This document shows positions 11,002 through 36,254 of a stretch of 64,000 nucleotides of DNA, one piece after another. The position numbers and the translations under genes were made by a program. Location: positions 24,180,001-24,244,000 of the forward strand of contig NC_091693.1 of the NCBI RefSeq assembly GCF_041296265.1, written 5' to 3'. Each line of letters begins with the position of its first letter. Within the stretch, counting starts at the first letter, position 1. The notes beneath the pieces were generated by a model. The model saw nothing but the letters and a program-made list of their open reading frames with translations. It made no database searches and had not been told where the DNA came from. Source of the stretch: Equus caballus. Lineage: Eukaryota; Chordata; Mammalia; Perissodactyla; Equidae.

Positions 11002-12751
11002 AGCCCATATCTACGTATTGATATGGATATGCAGGTAAGGTTTTAAAATATGAAATCTCTATAAAGACCACAATGGTATAAATATATTTTGCATGAATCC
11101 TTGTGCAGATGCAGATCATGTATCATTCATCCTTTAAGGGGATGTTGCCTCAGCGTGGGGAAGTGGTCCTGACAGCAACTGGCCTGAGTCCCCACCCTCT
11201 CTGTCTTCCTGTCAGTGTGTCAGGAGTTTAGTGGCCCCACTGTCTGGACCTCAGTTTGTCCATCTGTGTGAGTGGAGTCCTATCTCATCCTCTCCCTGTG
11301 CTATTTGCGTGGAAACTTCCAGGAGGAGGACAGCCCAGCATGAGGCCTCTCTGGACCCTCCCCATCCTCCCCCTCTCTGTCCCCATTTAGGTAGTGGTCC
11401 TAGTCCTCTCTTGGCTTTATCAGTGTCTGTGAGGCTCACAGCTCTGACCACAGAGGGAGGTACTTCTCCATGTGCCTGCCCACTGAGGTCTTAGCAGGAC
11501 CTCCAGATCCTGGAGTTCATACAATCACCACCCTCATGGGAGGTCGGCTCCCAGGGATCCACTAGAACTGGGGATCCCAGCACAGACCTCCATCCCAACG
11601 TGTAAGCTCCCAGAGTCTGTTTCACTCCATCATCTGGGCCCCAAGGAACCTCAAATATTGGGTGGAGGAGGGTGGCCGAGGGAAGGGTGAGCAGAATCAT
11701 CCTTCCTCTTAGGGATGGAGACACAGGGGCCATGCTGACTTCATCCCATTCCCATATTGTCTCCCGAGATGCTCAGATGCTGGTCTCTGAAGCTGTGAGT
11801 GGAGGGAATGGGAGAGCATGAGTGAACAAGGGGGCAAGGCACTGGGGTGAGGTGGGCAGAGCAGAGGCAGCTCCACTCTCCTGTCTGGAGCTCAGGGGCC
11901 CTGCAAGTCACAGCCCCTCACCCAGAGCCAGGACAGCCAGCTCAGGGCTGGGAGCATGTGAGGGCAGTGGTCAAGCCGGTGGTCCCAGCCTCTGGCACCA
12001 GCACTGAGGGGGCAGGGATCCTACTTCTTGCACCAGTAGAGTGGACGCTCACTGGAAGTGAAATCTCCTTGCATCCTCCTACAGCAGAAACCCTGTTCCC
12101 TTTTGGGGCATGAGAACCAGGAGTGGGGAGATGTCCCTACATCTCTGAGTCAGGTTGGGTCAAAGGCAGGTCTGAACTTATCAGCTGTGCCGAGTTCTCA
12201 GGTCCTCTTGTTGACTGTTTGTGGGACCTGGGGGGTGTGGACCCAGGGATCCTGGGGTGGAGGAGAGGCGGAAGGGACCAGGGGAGGCAGGGGCCTGGAT
12301 AATCCCAATGAAGGGAGGGTCTCGGGAGGGCTCAGGATGCCAGGTCAGCCTGAGAAGGGGGAGAGGCTGCCCCAGACATTCACAGCCCTTTCTGACTCCT
12401 AGGAGGCCCTGATGAAATCTTCCCCCTGCCCACAGAAGCGGGCTCCCAGACAGGTAGGTCACCTGGGAATGTGCCCAGGGGAAGTGTTGGGTGGGGACGG
12501 GTCCTGGTGCCAAGTGTGGAAGGAGCTCCTGTCCCAGTGGTCCTGGGCTGGGCTGGGTCTTGTCCACCTGTCAGTGACCCCATGTCCTTCTGCTTCCAGT
12601 GCCCACCTCCTGGAATTACACTGTGGTGAACTGTGTCCGCATGGGCCTGGCTGGTGTGGTCTTGCTGATCCTGGTGGTGATTCTGGCAGAAGCTTGGCAC
12701 AGTCAGCACAGGTCCCAACATGGACCACATGGGGCCCACCAGACAGATTAG
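7826..12751 (+). CDS. LAIR-family receptor, activating form (one Ig domain, membrane arginine)
   Basis: Five exons join in phase: 7826-7859 and 8311-8346 (split signal peptide, MSPSLPILLGQ then VLCLGQVILTQE), 9735-10028 (Ig domain), 12403-12453 (stalk) and 12600-12751 (membrane and tail, stop TAG). All introns are phase 1 with GT/AG ends. The product is 188 residues. The Ig exon opens ALPRPSISAEPGAV, the LAIR signature, with both cysteines (VCRG, YYCRYH), NYT and NSS glycosylation sites and a WSEHSEF end. The stalk GGPDEIFPLPTEAG aligns with the GGPDSPDTEPGSSAG stretch of human LAIR1. The membrane exon reads NYTVVNCVRMGLAG: an arginine near the outer edge and a tail of about 20 residues without ITIM. 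In FCAR, LILRA and TARM1 this layout pairs with FcR-gamma. Human LAIR1 is inhibitory and LAIR2 is secreted, so orthology is uncertain. A collagen ligand is inferred from the family. Confidence 0.85.
8450..9130. repeat. Probable L2-type old repeat in LAIR intron 2
   Basis: The run around 8820-9110 (ccttccactcaggaccttctc and the phrases following) resembles the 3' part of the ancient L2 LINE. It is highly diverged, and its edges are uncertain. Nothing else is seen in the remainder of the intron (8347-9734). Confidence 0.4.
10029..12402. other. LAIR intron 3 with a (GT)n microsatellite
   Basis: The intron holds an uninterrupted GT run of about 18 units at 10961-10996 and otherwise unique-looking sequence. 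An exon-like segment at 10640-10776 has splice-like ends, but its length would break the frame into the stalk exon (see rejected items). Confidence 0.6.
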
Positions 12752-13430
12752 ACCCCAGGGCCCCATGAGGTACATCCCCTAGGGCTCTGAGACTGACACC
12801 AGAGCTGAAGGAGACCCAATGCCTGTCATGGGCTGTGAACTCTGCAATGCACCAGGGGGAGGCTGCCCTGTGGGACCCAAACCCCATTCTTGAAAGTGCA
12901 TGGGGCACAGCGTTGATGTGTCCTGGGCTCTCCTGGGTTTATGAGTCCCCAGTCTTTGAGGATTTGCCTCCAAGTCCCACACTCATAATCATAACCTCTG
13001 CCCCATTCCTTCCTGGGTCTCCTTTCCCTCCAGTCCTAAGATAGATCCCGGTTCCCTCCAGCCGCTCCCTCCCTTTTCCTTTTCCTCCTCCTTTGCCTGT
13101 TTCAGAGGCTCCATGAAGCTCATTTCCTGTTTTCCCTCCTCACCCTTTGGTGATGTCAGAATCTAGGGCTTCCCTTCCACATCTGGGCAGACTCCTTCCT
13201 GTTGGACTTTCCCATGCCCTCCTTCTCCTGGAGCCCCACATTGCCAGCTGTCCCCTGGGAACTGAAAACTTGTCCCCCAAGTCCCTGGCTCTCAGTGACA
13301 CCAGTCACCTGCCTTTCCCAGGGAGGCCCCTCACTGCACCTGCCCTGGGCCTCCACACATCCCATTTCTCTTCTTCCTGGAGTGGTTTCTGCCCTCCGTG
13401 ATCTGTTTTCTCCTGCTTTCCCCATTGTCT
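12752..13430. other. 3' flank of the LAIR-like gene
   Basis: This is presumably 3' untranslated and intergenic sequence, with pyrimidine-rich blocks. I found no canonical AATAAA in a convincing position, so the transcript end is not placed. Confidence 0.4.
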
Positions 13431-13434
13431 TGGA

Positions 13435-13745
13435 TCAAAAGTCCAGTGAAGGAATGTCAGTCAAAACTGCAGTGAGATGTCACCACATGCTTGTCAGGGT
13501 GCCTACAATTGCAAAAAAAAGAGGAAAGTAACCATGTTGCAAAGATCAGAACCGTTGTGCACTGTTGGTGGAAATGCAAAATGCTGCAACCACTGTGGAA
13601 AATGGTGTGACACTTCCTCAAAAATTAAATAGAATCACCACGTGGTCTGGCAATTCCACTTCTGGGTATGCAGGCAAAGAAATGAAAGCAGGGCCTTAAG
13701 CAGATATCTGTACACTCATGTCCACAGCAGCATGATTCACAATAA
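13435..13745 (+). mobile_element. L1 fragment (end of ORF2 / 3' region)
   Basis: The wording is that of the 3' part of mammalian L1 in sense orientation: gttggtggaaatgcaaaatg, then ggaaaatggtgtgacacttcc, attccacttctgggtatgc and tccacagcagcatgattcac. It is a short, diverged, 5'-truncated fragment. Confidence 0.75.
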
Positions 13746-14090
13746 CCAACATAATCACGAGGCTCCTTAAATATGGAAGAAGGAAGCAGAATAACCAGTG
13801 TTAGAGTGATGCAACATGAGAAGGACTCAGCTGGCCAGTGCTGGGTTTGAAGATGAGGAAGGGGCCACACGTCAAGGATGCAGGCGCCTCTAGAAGCTGG
13901 AGAAGGCCCAGGAACAGATTCTCCCCTTGGGCCTCCAGGAAGCAATGCAGCCCTGCAGACATCTTGACTTTAGCTCAGTGAGACCCATTTCAGATTTCCG
14001 ACCTCCAGAACTGTAAGATAGTAAATCCGTGTTGTTGTGAGCCTCCATGTTTGTGCTAATTTATTACAACAGAATGAGGAATTTCATACA
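13746..14090 (+). repeat. Old interspersed repeat (family not assigned)
   Basis: It carries phrases shared by many mammalian repeat copies (gcctctagaagctggagaagg, ctccagaactgtaagatagt, attacaacagaat). It directly follows the L1 fragment. I recognise it as repetitive but do not name it. Confidence 0.5.
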
Positions 14091-15426
14091 CCTGGCGTCG
14101 AACACTGTTGGTCTCAAGAGGCCCCAAAACTTCTGGAAACTGATTCTGGTGCAGACCTTTGCTTATAAGGTCCTTGACCTCACCCCCTCACATTTCATCC
14201 CAAACCTCTGACCACCAGCGTCTCGAAGCCCAGCCTGGCACACATTCAGCCCCAGGGTCAGGAGGAAGGGGCTTCGTCTTTGAGGCACTGCCACAGAGGG
14301 CAGGATGTACCCAGGGATTGGAGCCCTTGTGGCTGGGATGCAGGATAAAGAACGAGTTTCCCCACTCTCGCTGCATCTTCCGTGTGAGGCAGGGCGGAGC
14401 AATTGGTTCTCCCATGTCCCCTTCCCTTTTCTCAGCACAAACAAGTGAAAGAGGGAGGGTCACTTTGCTTTGACTCAGGGCTTCTTCTCTCAGGACCTGT
14501 GCCCAACCCTTCCTCTCTGCTCATCCGACTCTGTGTCGCTCTCTCTCAGCGAGTGACAGGGGATCTTTCAGCACGATGGCTGCCTGCAAGGACCGCCTGC
14601 ATCCTACTCAGAGTAGGGAGCGTCGTTGTAGTTTTTGGCACCCAGCTTCCCAAACTTGGCCATCGAAGGTTCTTCCAGCTTCCTGCTGTGCTTTTTGAGA
14701 TGAATCCACTGATGATTTGAGCTCTGTCTTGCTCTCTGGATTAAAATGGGTTCCCAGGCTCTTCTTGTGTTCCTCCTGCACTGGACCAGGAATCCAACTT
14801 CTCTCCAAGAGTTCTTGAGTTCCTTTCGGTGGGGAACAATGCTAGAAAACAAGATCTGGTGTTTATGTGAACTGAAGGCTACTGGGATTTTGTTCTTTAT
14901 GGACCGCTTAATATTCAGGGAGGATGCAAAGTGTAAATTCACACAGCTATTTCCAACCCTAGTGTAACGCCACAGAGTTTGTTACCCTTTTATGTTATAC
15001 TTGTATCACTTATATTTAAAAGCCCAACTCCTAATAAATTAACATAGTGAATTTTTTTCTTTACCCTGTGACTCTGTTGTGAACTGGATATAAGCTTATC
15101 TTTGTTTTTATTCCTTTATATTCATGTTAGGGTGTGCTTTTTCCATCTTTTGTAATTTAATTATGTGTTTTGGAATAAGTAGAATAGTTACAGGTTTCAA
15201 AAGTTAAAACTACATAAAATGGTACCTTTAGAGATGATGCACTTCTTCTTATTCCCTTCACCCCATGCCTCCACATGTTGGAAGTAACTATTTTTGTTAG
15301 TTTCTGGTTTTCAGAATGAAAAAAATGTGAAAAATACGTAAACATATACGTGATCTTATTTAGCTACTTCTTTAGAAATAAGTAACACATTCTATATATT
15401 GTTCTGCATCTTGCTTTCCATCTTTC
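14091..15426. other. Intergenic sequence, nothing recognised
   Basis: A minus-strand frame of 112 codons at 14604-14942 is lysine- and arginine-rich and has no recognisable domain. The rest is AT-rich and looks like eroded repeats. Confidence 0.35.
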
Positions 15427-15945
15427 TAGTTTTCTGTTGCTCTTGCAACAAATTACCACAAACAGTGTTGAAAACAACACATTCATGATCCTACAGTCTG
15501 TAACTTAGAAGTCTGACACGGGTCCCATTGGGCTAAATCCCAGGTGTCTGCAGGGTTGTGTTCTTTCCTGGACGCTCCAGGGGTGAATCCATCCTCTTGC
15601 CTTTTCCAGCATCTACAGTTCGTCCACATTCCTCAGCTCACGGCCCTTCCTCCATCTTCAAAGCTGGTAATGGGGGCAAGTCCTCATGCCGCATCTCACT
15701 GACCCCGTTTCCATCACTGCAGCTCTTCTCTATCCATCCCCTCCTGCCTCCCTCTTCCACTTTCAAGGACCCTGGTGATTACATTAGGGCTCACCTGGAG
15801 AATCCAAGGTCATCTCTCCATCTCAAGGTCCTTAATTCAGTCACATCTGACAAGTCTCTTTTACCAGGTTAGTAAATTATTCACAGGTTCTGGACGTTAG
15901 GATGTGGGATCTTTGTGGGGCTGTCATCCAGTCCACCAAAATATA
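15427..15945 (+). repeat. Old interspersed repeat, copy 2 (same family as 885-1384)
   Basis: The opening agttttctgttgctcttgc, the cagtctgtaacttagaagtc block and the gacgttaggatgtgggatc end follow the same order as the copy at 885-1384. Divergence between the two is high, pointing to an old family. Confidence 0.6.
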
Positions 15946-16044
15946 TATTCTGGAAGTCAAGGCACAGCAGCTCACATACATCCTCTATGTTTTGTTTATG
16001 GCTGCTTGTCCCTCAGATGCCCCAAAATAATTTCCTTTCTTCGT

Positions 16045-17795
16045 TTTTTTTTTTTCCATTTAAATATATTTGACGTATAAATTTAAGGTGTGCACCATGG
16101 TAATTTGCTACATTTATACATTGCCATATGATTGCCTTTGTAATGATAATTAGCACCTCTATCACTTAACACAATTATCCTTTCTTTTTAGTATTTGGAA
16201 TAAAGTCGTAGTCTCCTAGCGCGTTTCATGATTAGAGTACAATGTTGTTGTCTATATTCACTATACTGTGCATTAGAGCTGCAGAGTTTATGTACAACTC
16301 CTTGCGAGTTTGTTCTGAGACAACATCGGTCCTAACCTCCCATCCCCCAGTCCCTGATAACCACCCTTTTATTCTCTGTTTCCATGAGTTCAGCTTTTTT
16401 AGATTCCACATGTAAGTGATGTCATACAGAACTTGTCCTTCTCTGATTTCCTCACTTAGCATAATACCCTCGAAATTCATCCACGTTGTTGCAAATGGCA
16501 GGATATCCTCCTTTCTCATGGTTGAATAATATTCTCTGGCATATGTGTCCCACGTCTTCTGTATCCATTGTTGAGCACTTAGGTTGATTCTGTACCTTGA
16601 CTATTATGAATAATGTTGCAATCAACAAAAGAGTTCATACACGATACTTCATTGTGGTTTTGATTTACATTTCCCTGATGATTAGTGATGTTGAACACCT
16701 CTTCATATAGCTGTTGGCCATTTGGCTTTCTTCTTTGGAAAATGTTTATTTAGTTCCTCTGCCCACTTTTAAATCAGATTGCTTGCTTTTTGTTATTGAG
16801 TTGTATGAACTCTTTATGTATTTTTTATATTAATCCCTTAAGTGACATATTCTTTGAAACACTTTTCTCCCATTCTGTAGGTTTCCTTTTCTTTCACTGA
16901 TTGATTCTTTTGCCATGCAGAAGCTCTTAAGTTTGATGTAGTGCCTGTTGTGGATGTGAGCTTTGGTGTCACACTGAAAAAAATAATTGCCAAGACCTGC
17001 TTCCCTATGTTTCCTTCTGGGAGTTTTATGGTATCAGGTTTTATGTTTAAGTCTTTGATCCATTCTGAGTTAATTTTTGTGAGTGGTATATAATAAGGAT
17101 CCAAATATGTTCTAAATGTGGTTATCCAGATTTCTCAACACCATTTGTTGAAGAGACTGTCCTTGCCCTATTGGGTTTTCTGGCTCTCTTCTTAAATATT
17201 AGTTGACTGTACATGTGGGGTTTAATTTTGGGCTTTCTATTCTGTTGCATATATGTCTATTTTTGTGCCAGCACCACACTGTTTTGATTACCATAGCTTT
17301 GTAGTGTAGTTTGAAATCAGGAAGCGTGATGCCTCTTGTTATGCTCTTCTTTCTTAGCACCGTTTTCGTTATTCAAGGTCTTTTGTAGTTCCATACAAAT
17401 TTTAGGATTGTTTTTTTCTGTTTCTGTGAAGAATGCCACTGGAATTTTGGTAGGGATTGCATTGATTCTTTAACAGCATTGGGTAATATGGCCACTTTAG
17501 TAATATTAATTTTCCCAATCCATGAACACAGGGTATCTTTCCATTTGTTTGCATCTTCTTCAATTTCTTTCAACAAAGTCTTGTTGTTTTCATTGTCAGA
17601 TCTTTAACTCCCTTGATGAAGTTTATTCTTAGATGTTTTATTGTTTGATGCTATTGTGAATGGGATAGTTTTATTTTTCACATGTTTAATTATTAGTGTA
17701 TAGAAATGCAACTGGTTCCTGTGTGTTGATTTTATATTCAGCCACTTTATTGAATTTGCTGATTAATTCCAACAGTTTTTTTTATTGCATCTTGA
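16045..17795 (-). mobile_element. L1 3' segment (3' UTR and end of ORF2)
   Basis: Read on the minus strand this is an L1 3' untranslated region and the 3' half of ORF2. On the + strand the diagnostic phrases are attccacatgtaagtgatgtc, gttgcaaatggcaggatatc, ttgatttacatttccctgatg and ccatttgttgaagagactgtc. A poly-T run at about 16049-16060 corresponds to its poly-A tail. It abuts an oppositely oriented L1 5' segment at about 17800. Many small changes show it is old. Confidence 0.85.
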
Positions 17796-17799
17796 GAGC

Positions 17800-20330
17800 T
17801 TTGTAAATATAAGAACTATCATGTGCACTCACAGCTGAGAGAGAATTTAGAAGTTCAGTCTGCCTGAGGAGACATCCCAGCTTGTCATCACAGAGGGAAG
17901 AATATGAGTTTGGAGGTGGTGGAGAGGGAGGAACTCCAGCAGAGCTCCCACCCAGGGTGACACGGCACAGGGCTAAGCTGTCTGGTGGTGGCAGCTTCTC
18001 CCGGGGAGGAGGCAGAAACCTGTAAGTGAGTGTCCAGCTACCCAAGTTGTGCATGATTTGGCAGGGGCAGCTTGTTTTTTTCCAGCAGTACCTAGAGCAC
18101 CGAGGCGGGACTTCCCTGACTGAAGGCGTGGAGAAGAATGGGAAAGTACCAGATAAGAATATCAAAGGGCACTAAAGGGATGAGGTCCTGCTGACTGTCA
18201 GGACTTCAGCAGGAAGTCTGCCCACAAGCCACCCAAGGATCTCCTCGCCAGGTTTGCAGGCATCCCTGATGCCCAGAGTGCTAAACCCACGCCTCCCCAA
18301 CACTGGAGGCAGATATTTGTGCACCTCGCAGGACAGCAATGAGAACAGGTCTGGTAAAGGAAGGGCTCCCGGAAAAGGAGACCAGGATCTGTGGGCAAGG
18401 GAGAAACTACAAACTGGAGCTATAGTGTCACCTTCTGGGAAAGAAAGAGAGGTGTCCAGCAGCCAGCCTGGTGAGTTGTAAGAATAAGAGAAGACATAAA
18501 AGCTCAAGAATTCTCTCATGAGAGAGAGCAAGAAGAGTGGAGCAGGTGTACCCACACAAAATTGGAAGAAAGCCCAGATATTGGAGCACCAAGAAACAGT
18601 ACTCCATCTAAAGGCAACCAGAAAAGATTGAAGGAGGTGTCTGCTACTTCAAACACAAAAACGACAGCAGAAACCTGTAAGGAAAGTAAAAACATCAAGG
18701 AAGTATATCATCACCAAAGGATGTCAATAATTGTCTAACAACCAAGCTCAAAGGCATTGAATTTTGTGACAGCTGATAAAGAATCCAAAATAGCCGCTTG
18801 ACGAAACTCAGTGAGATACAAGAAAACTCGCAAAGACGGTTCGATGGTATCAGGGAAAAAAATACAGGAACAAATAAGTTCTTTACCAAAGAGATAGAAA
18901 TCATAAAAAGAACCAAACAGAGACTCCGAAGCTGAAGGATTTATTAGGTGAGCTGAAGAATGCAATTCAGAGCATCTGCTGTAGACAACAGCAGATGGCA
19001 AACAAAGTAAGTGAGTTAGAGCATAGGAATTTTGAAACAACAGAGTTACAAGAGAACAAAGAAAAGAGAATAAAAAGAGAAAAGAAAGCCTGTGTGATCT
19101 ATGGGAATTCATCAAAAGGGAAAATATTAGAATAATCTTGTTTCTGGAAGAAAGGAGATAGAGGAGTAGAAAATTTATTTAAAGAAATAATAGCTGAGAA
19201 TTTCCCAAACTTTGGGAGAGACTTGGACATCCAGGTTCATGAAGCTAATAGATCATCCAATTATCTCAGTGCAAAGACACCTTTTCTACGACACATTATA
19301 ATGAAATTGTCACAAAACAAAGATAAATTGAAAATCTGACAGGCAGCTAGGGAAAAAGACTGTGACCTACAAGGAAACCCCCGGCAGGCTGTCAGTGGAT
19401 TATTCAGCAGAAACCATGTAGGCCAAGAGAGAGTGGAATGACATATTCAAAGTGTTGAAAGAAAAAAATTGCTAGCCAAAAATACTCTATCTGGCAAAGT
19501 TGTCCTTCACATGTAGAGCGGAAGTAAAGACTTTTCCACACAAACAAAAGCTGAAGGAGTTTGTCACCACTAAACCTGCCCTACGAGAAGTGCTGAAAGA
19601 AGTCCTTCAATCTGAAATTAAAAGACACTAATTAGAGACATGAAAACACACAAAAGTATCAACACATTGGTAAAGGTGAAAAATATACAGTCCAATTTTG
19701 AAAACACCAATTCAATAGTGGTTGGTGTTTTAACCACCGAGCTATACTATGAAAATTAAAGGAAAGAAGTGTTAAAAAGAACTACAGCTACTATAATTTG
19801 TTAACAAATATACAGCATAAAAGGAGATAAATTGTGACATCAAAAAATATAAAAGGGGGAGCAAAAGAGTGAAGCCTTCTTAGGCAATTGAAGACATGTC
19901 GTTATCAGCTTAAAATAGATATTCCAAAAATCTATGAGATATTTTATGTAAGCCTTATAGTAACAACAAAGCAAACATCAAGAATAGATTCCCAAAAGAT
20001 TTTATAATGAGGAAACAGAGCACACGCCAAGGGAAAATCACCAATTTAAAAGGTAGGCAGGAACAGAGGGGGAAAAATAGAAAATCAAAACTATCAGGAG
20101 CCAACTAACAAGATGCCATTAGTAAGTTCCTACATATCAATAATCACTCTAAATGTAAATGGGTTGAACTCAACAATCAAAAGGCACAGGGTGGCTGGTT
20201 GGATAAAAAAAACCAAGACTCACCTATATGCTGCCCACAAGACACTCACTTCAGCCTTAATGATACACATGGGCTCAAAGTAAAGGGATGGAGAAAGCTG
20301 TTCCACGGAAGCAGAAACCAAAATACTCTG
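17800..20330 (+). mobile_element. L1 5' segment (5' UTR, ORF1 and start of ORF2)
   Basis: The segment runs in sense: a GC-rich 5' UTR-like stretch, then ORF1-like sequence (gctagccaaaaatactctatctgg, gaagtgctgaaagaagtcc). The start of ORF2 follows (atcaataatcactctaaatg, atgctgcccacaagacactc). Both frames are destroyed. It ends abruptly at gcagaaaccaaaatactc. Its position next to the minus-strand 3' segment suggests either a 5'-inverted insertion with an internal deletion or two independent insertions. Confidence 0.8.
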
Positions 20331-21960
20331 GGTTCTGCTTGAGAGGAATAGGTTACTCCAGCAGAGTCCCACACAGCTGGGGAAGCCAGGCGCTCACTCA
20401 CCTCTCTCCCTTTTGATGTTGGCTAGTTCAGCTTACACTGTGCCACCTAGGGAGAGGGTGGCATTGGAAAAGTTCTTCTTATCCTCTCAAATGCATGTTC
20501 ATTTTCTTAATTTACCATGAAAGGTCAAGATACAGATATCATTTTAAAATATATGCAACCTATCTCTTGGTTGATCTTTCTTCATCTCTGGAAAATGTTC
20601 AATTCTTTATCTCTTGAGTTGTTGCTAGACATCATTCTAATTTCTTTCCTTCTGACACTTACAGTAGATGTGACATAGGCCCTCGTTATTCCACTCTCCA
20701 ATTATCTTGAATTTTCATTTCTGGGATCTCTACACTGCATTCTGGCAAATTTCCTCAATATTGTATTCCACTTTCATAAATGGCTCCTCAGCTGTGTCTT
20801 GTCATTGATGGAACGATTTTCTTGAATGTGTTAATTCTATTGGATTTCTCATCTCTAAAATTTCATATTCACTTCAATAATTGCCTATTCTTCTGTGGCA
20901 AGTGCATATTCTAGCCTCAAATGTTCAATATCCCCCATTATTTCTCCAGATATTTAAACATGCTGAATTTTAAATTATTCTCATATTTTCCTATTGACTC
21001 TACTTCCTTGGATATGGTAATCCCCATTACCTTAAGACTTTTGTTCATAACACTGCTTATCATTATTAGAATTACGCTTTGATGTCCATTCTTGTTGGAC
21101 ACTCTCCCCTCACACACCTGATCTTCCTTCAAGGATGATCCCCAGGGAAGTCCTGGATGTCAGGCTGACGAGGATGGACTGTTGCAGCTGTTCCTGCCCC
21201 ATGATGTCCACTTTCTCAAATTTAACATCTGCTCATGGTTGTGTGAGGCAGGGATGGCCCCATGGTGGCCTCATGCTCACATGTGGGACACACGCTCATG
21301 TTAGAAAACACTGCAGGGAATCTGTTTCACACTCACATAGAGGAAGTGACTCAGGGCAGACCATGGGCCTAGTCAGTGAGCAGACATATTCCTGTGCTTG
21401 TTCACCACTGCAAGGAGGAAGGCACCACAGCATCCAGCCTTCACTGGAGCCCTGACCCCTCCCTTCCTGTGAGGATGCTGGGGTGCCTCTCCTGTCCACA
21501 CTGCTGGAAACCTTCACTCTATGACCCCTTGATGGTCCTGGGCTCAGGCAGCTACTCAGCTTTGTTCTCTGTTCTGTCTTGTGGCTTCCTATATATTTTA
21601 GAAAATTTCACTTCTCTTTTCCTGTATATGACTATTTCTACATATTTCGGAATTATGACAAGTCACCTTTATTCGTATTCAGAGCAGACTAGGTCTCTTG
21701 ATCTTGAACGCATCAACAAACATCCACCTTGACTGTGGAGTCCGCCATCATGATCCTCTCATATCCCAAATCCATCGTGTCTTAACCTGTTCTGAAAATT
21801 ACCAGTGACTGATTCCCTCTCATGAACTAGGAACTACTGACACCCACAGCTGCTCTGAGGAGTGCGGTTTGTGAAAACATGATTTAAACAGGGAAGCAGG
21901 CAAGGAAATAGAGAGTGTGCTATTGCCAAGGTCACACAGTCAGTAGATGATGGATGAATA
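20331..21960. other. Intergenic sequence, eroded AT-rich and no gene seen
   Basis: 20.5-21.1 kb is AT-rich and probably very old LINE debris. 21.1-21.9 kb is mixed composition, with a 106-codon + strand frame (21135-21455) of no recognisable type. Confidence 0.35.
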
Positions 21961-21969
21961 TTTTTAAAA

Positions 21970-22725
21970 AGTCATCTTTCTTTTTGAAATTGGAGCTCTA
22001 ATCCAAAAAATGTCCCCTGAAGCTTATAAGCCGGACCCCAGGATGAGGAGCAGAGCTCTGCTCTAGGGAACGAGGGGTACTGAGGAGTCAGGGATGACTC
22101 AGAGATTTGTTCTAAGAGAGATGGGGGTGGATGCTGTTGCAAGAAAAAGGAAAATCCGTGGATCCGTGGGGCTGGAGGGCGGAGGCTGTGATAGAAAGTA
22201 AACCCACACTCTGAGGCCAGGAGAGGAGGAATGTTTCCTTCCCTTATTTTGCTGTATTTCTCCTTTGCGCTCATTGTCCCAATGACCTCGACCTAACTGT
22301 ACAGTTAGATGTTGAGTGTGTGTCTCTGCTGATCTGAGCTTTGCCGTGCATCGGGAACCTGCATCTTCCCTGAATCATCTCCAGGGCCTGGATGACTACT
22401 CTCCCTGGTGAGGACCCCACAAGGATGTGCTGATGGATGGGCTGAGGATGAAGGACACTCAAAGGGAGGCTCAGAGAGGGAAGTATGTGCCCTGGCTCTC
22501 CCTCACCTGGAAGGGGCATTTCTGGTACGATTTGCTGCTCTGATCTGTAAACAAGAGTCAGGCTCTTGAGAAGAGGCAGTTCCCCTTCCTGTGGGGCTGC
22601 TGATGTAACGGTTTTGTGACAAGAACGACCAGCCTCTGAGTTGCCACAGCCTGTGCATCCGTCTGTCTTGCTGGACACAGTTGTCTCCTCCACCAGCATA
22701 GCCAGGGCCAGAGGGAGTGCATGAC
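21970..22725 (+). promoter_or_regulatory. LILR 5' flank, duplicated upstream of the LILR pseudogene
   Basis: This stretch matches 40640-41370 along its whole length (for example gaacctgcatcttccctgaa and gttccccttcctgtggggctgctga in both). It must contain the promoter and the 5' untranslated region of the LILRB4-like gene. A tandem ETS-type core lies at 22579-22596 (GGAA twice on the minus strand, as in PU.1 sites). The transcription start is not placed. Confidence 0.5.
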
Positions 22726-35721
<12,996 letters not shown>

Positions 35722-35917
35722 CCCCAGGAAGGACCCAGACACCATCCTCCAAGGAGGGAGACTGCGGGGCCCCCAAAAGGCAGTGAGGCTGCCCCCATGG
35801 ACACTAAGCTAATGAACTGGAGCCTGGGGACCTTTTGTAAGCAAGAAGGAGATCCTTGGACTTTAGAAGTCACCAAATTCTGTAGATGAATATAAATATT
35901 AGCTCTCTATTTTTAGA

Positions 35918-35923
35918 AATAAA
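35918..35923 (+). terminator. Polyadenylation signal of the LILRB4-like gene
   Basis: A canonical AATAAA lies 197 bases after the stop codon, a normal distance for the end of this transcript. Confidence 0.7.
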
Positions 35924-36254
35924 GCAATATACTTCTAAATAACCAATGACTGAGAGAAGACAAGCACAAATGAAGATATAACTTTTTCTTTTGCTTAAAT
36001 GATAATGTAAATCCTATACATCAACACATACTTGTACTTAAAGGGTAATGCAAGTGTTGCATATCAAGATCTAATGAGAAAATTAAATGCCTCTATGAAA
36101 TTATTAGAAAGAGAAGAAAGCCTGAACATGAGCAACCTAGGTGAACATTTGAAGTGATTAGAAAAAAAGAGCAGCAAATTCATCCCAAGACAGTGGATGA
36201 AAGAATATAATAAAAAGAACAAATATTTATGAGGAAAGAATAAAAAGAGAGAAA

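Noticed and set aside
20318-20325. Possible target-site duplication for the 16-20 kb L1 pair (ccaaaata, also at about 16022)
   Set aside because: The right copy is part of the L1 consensus itself, so the match carries no weight.
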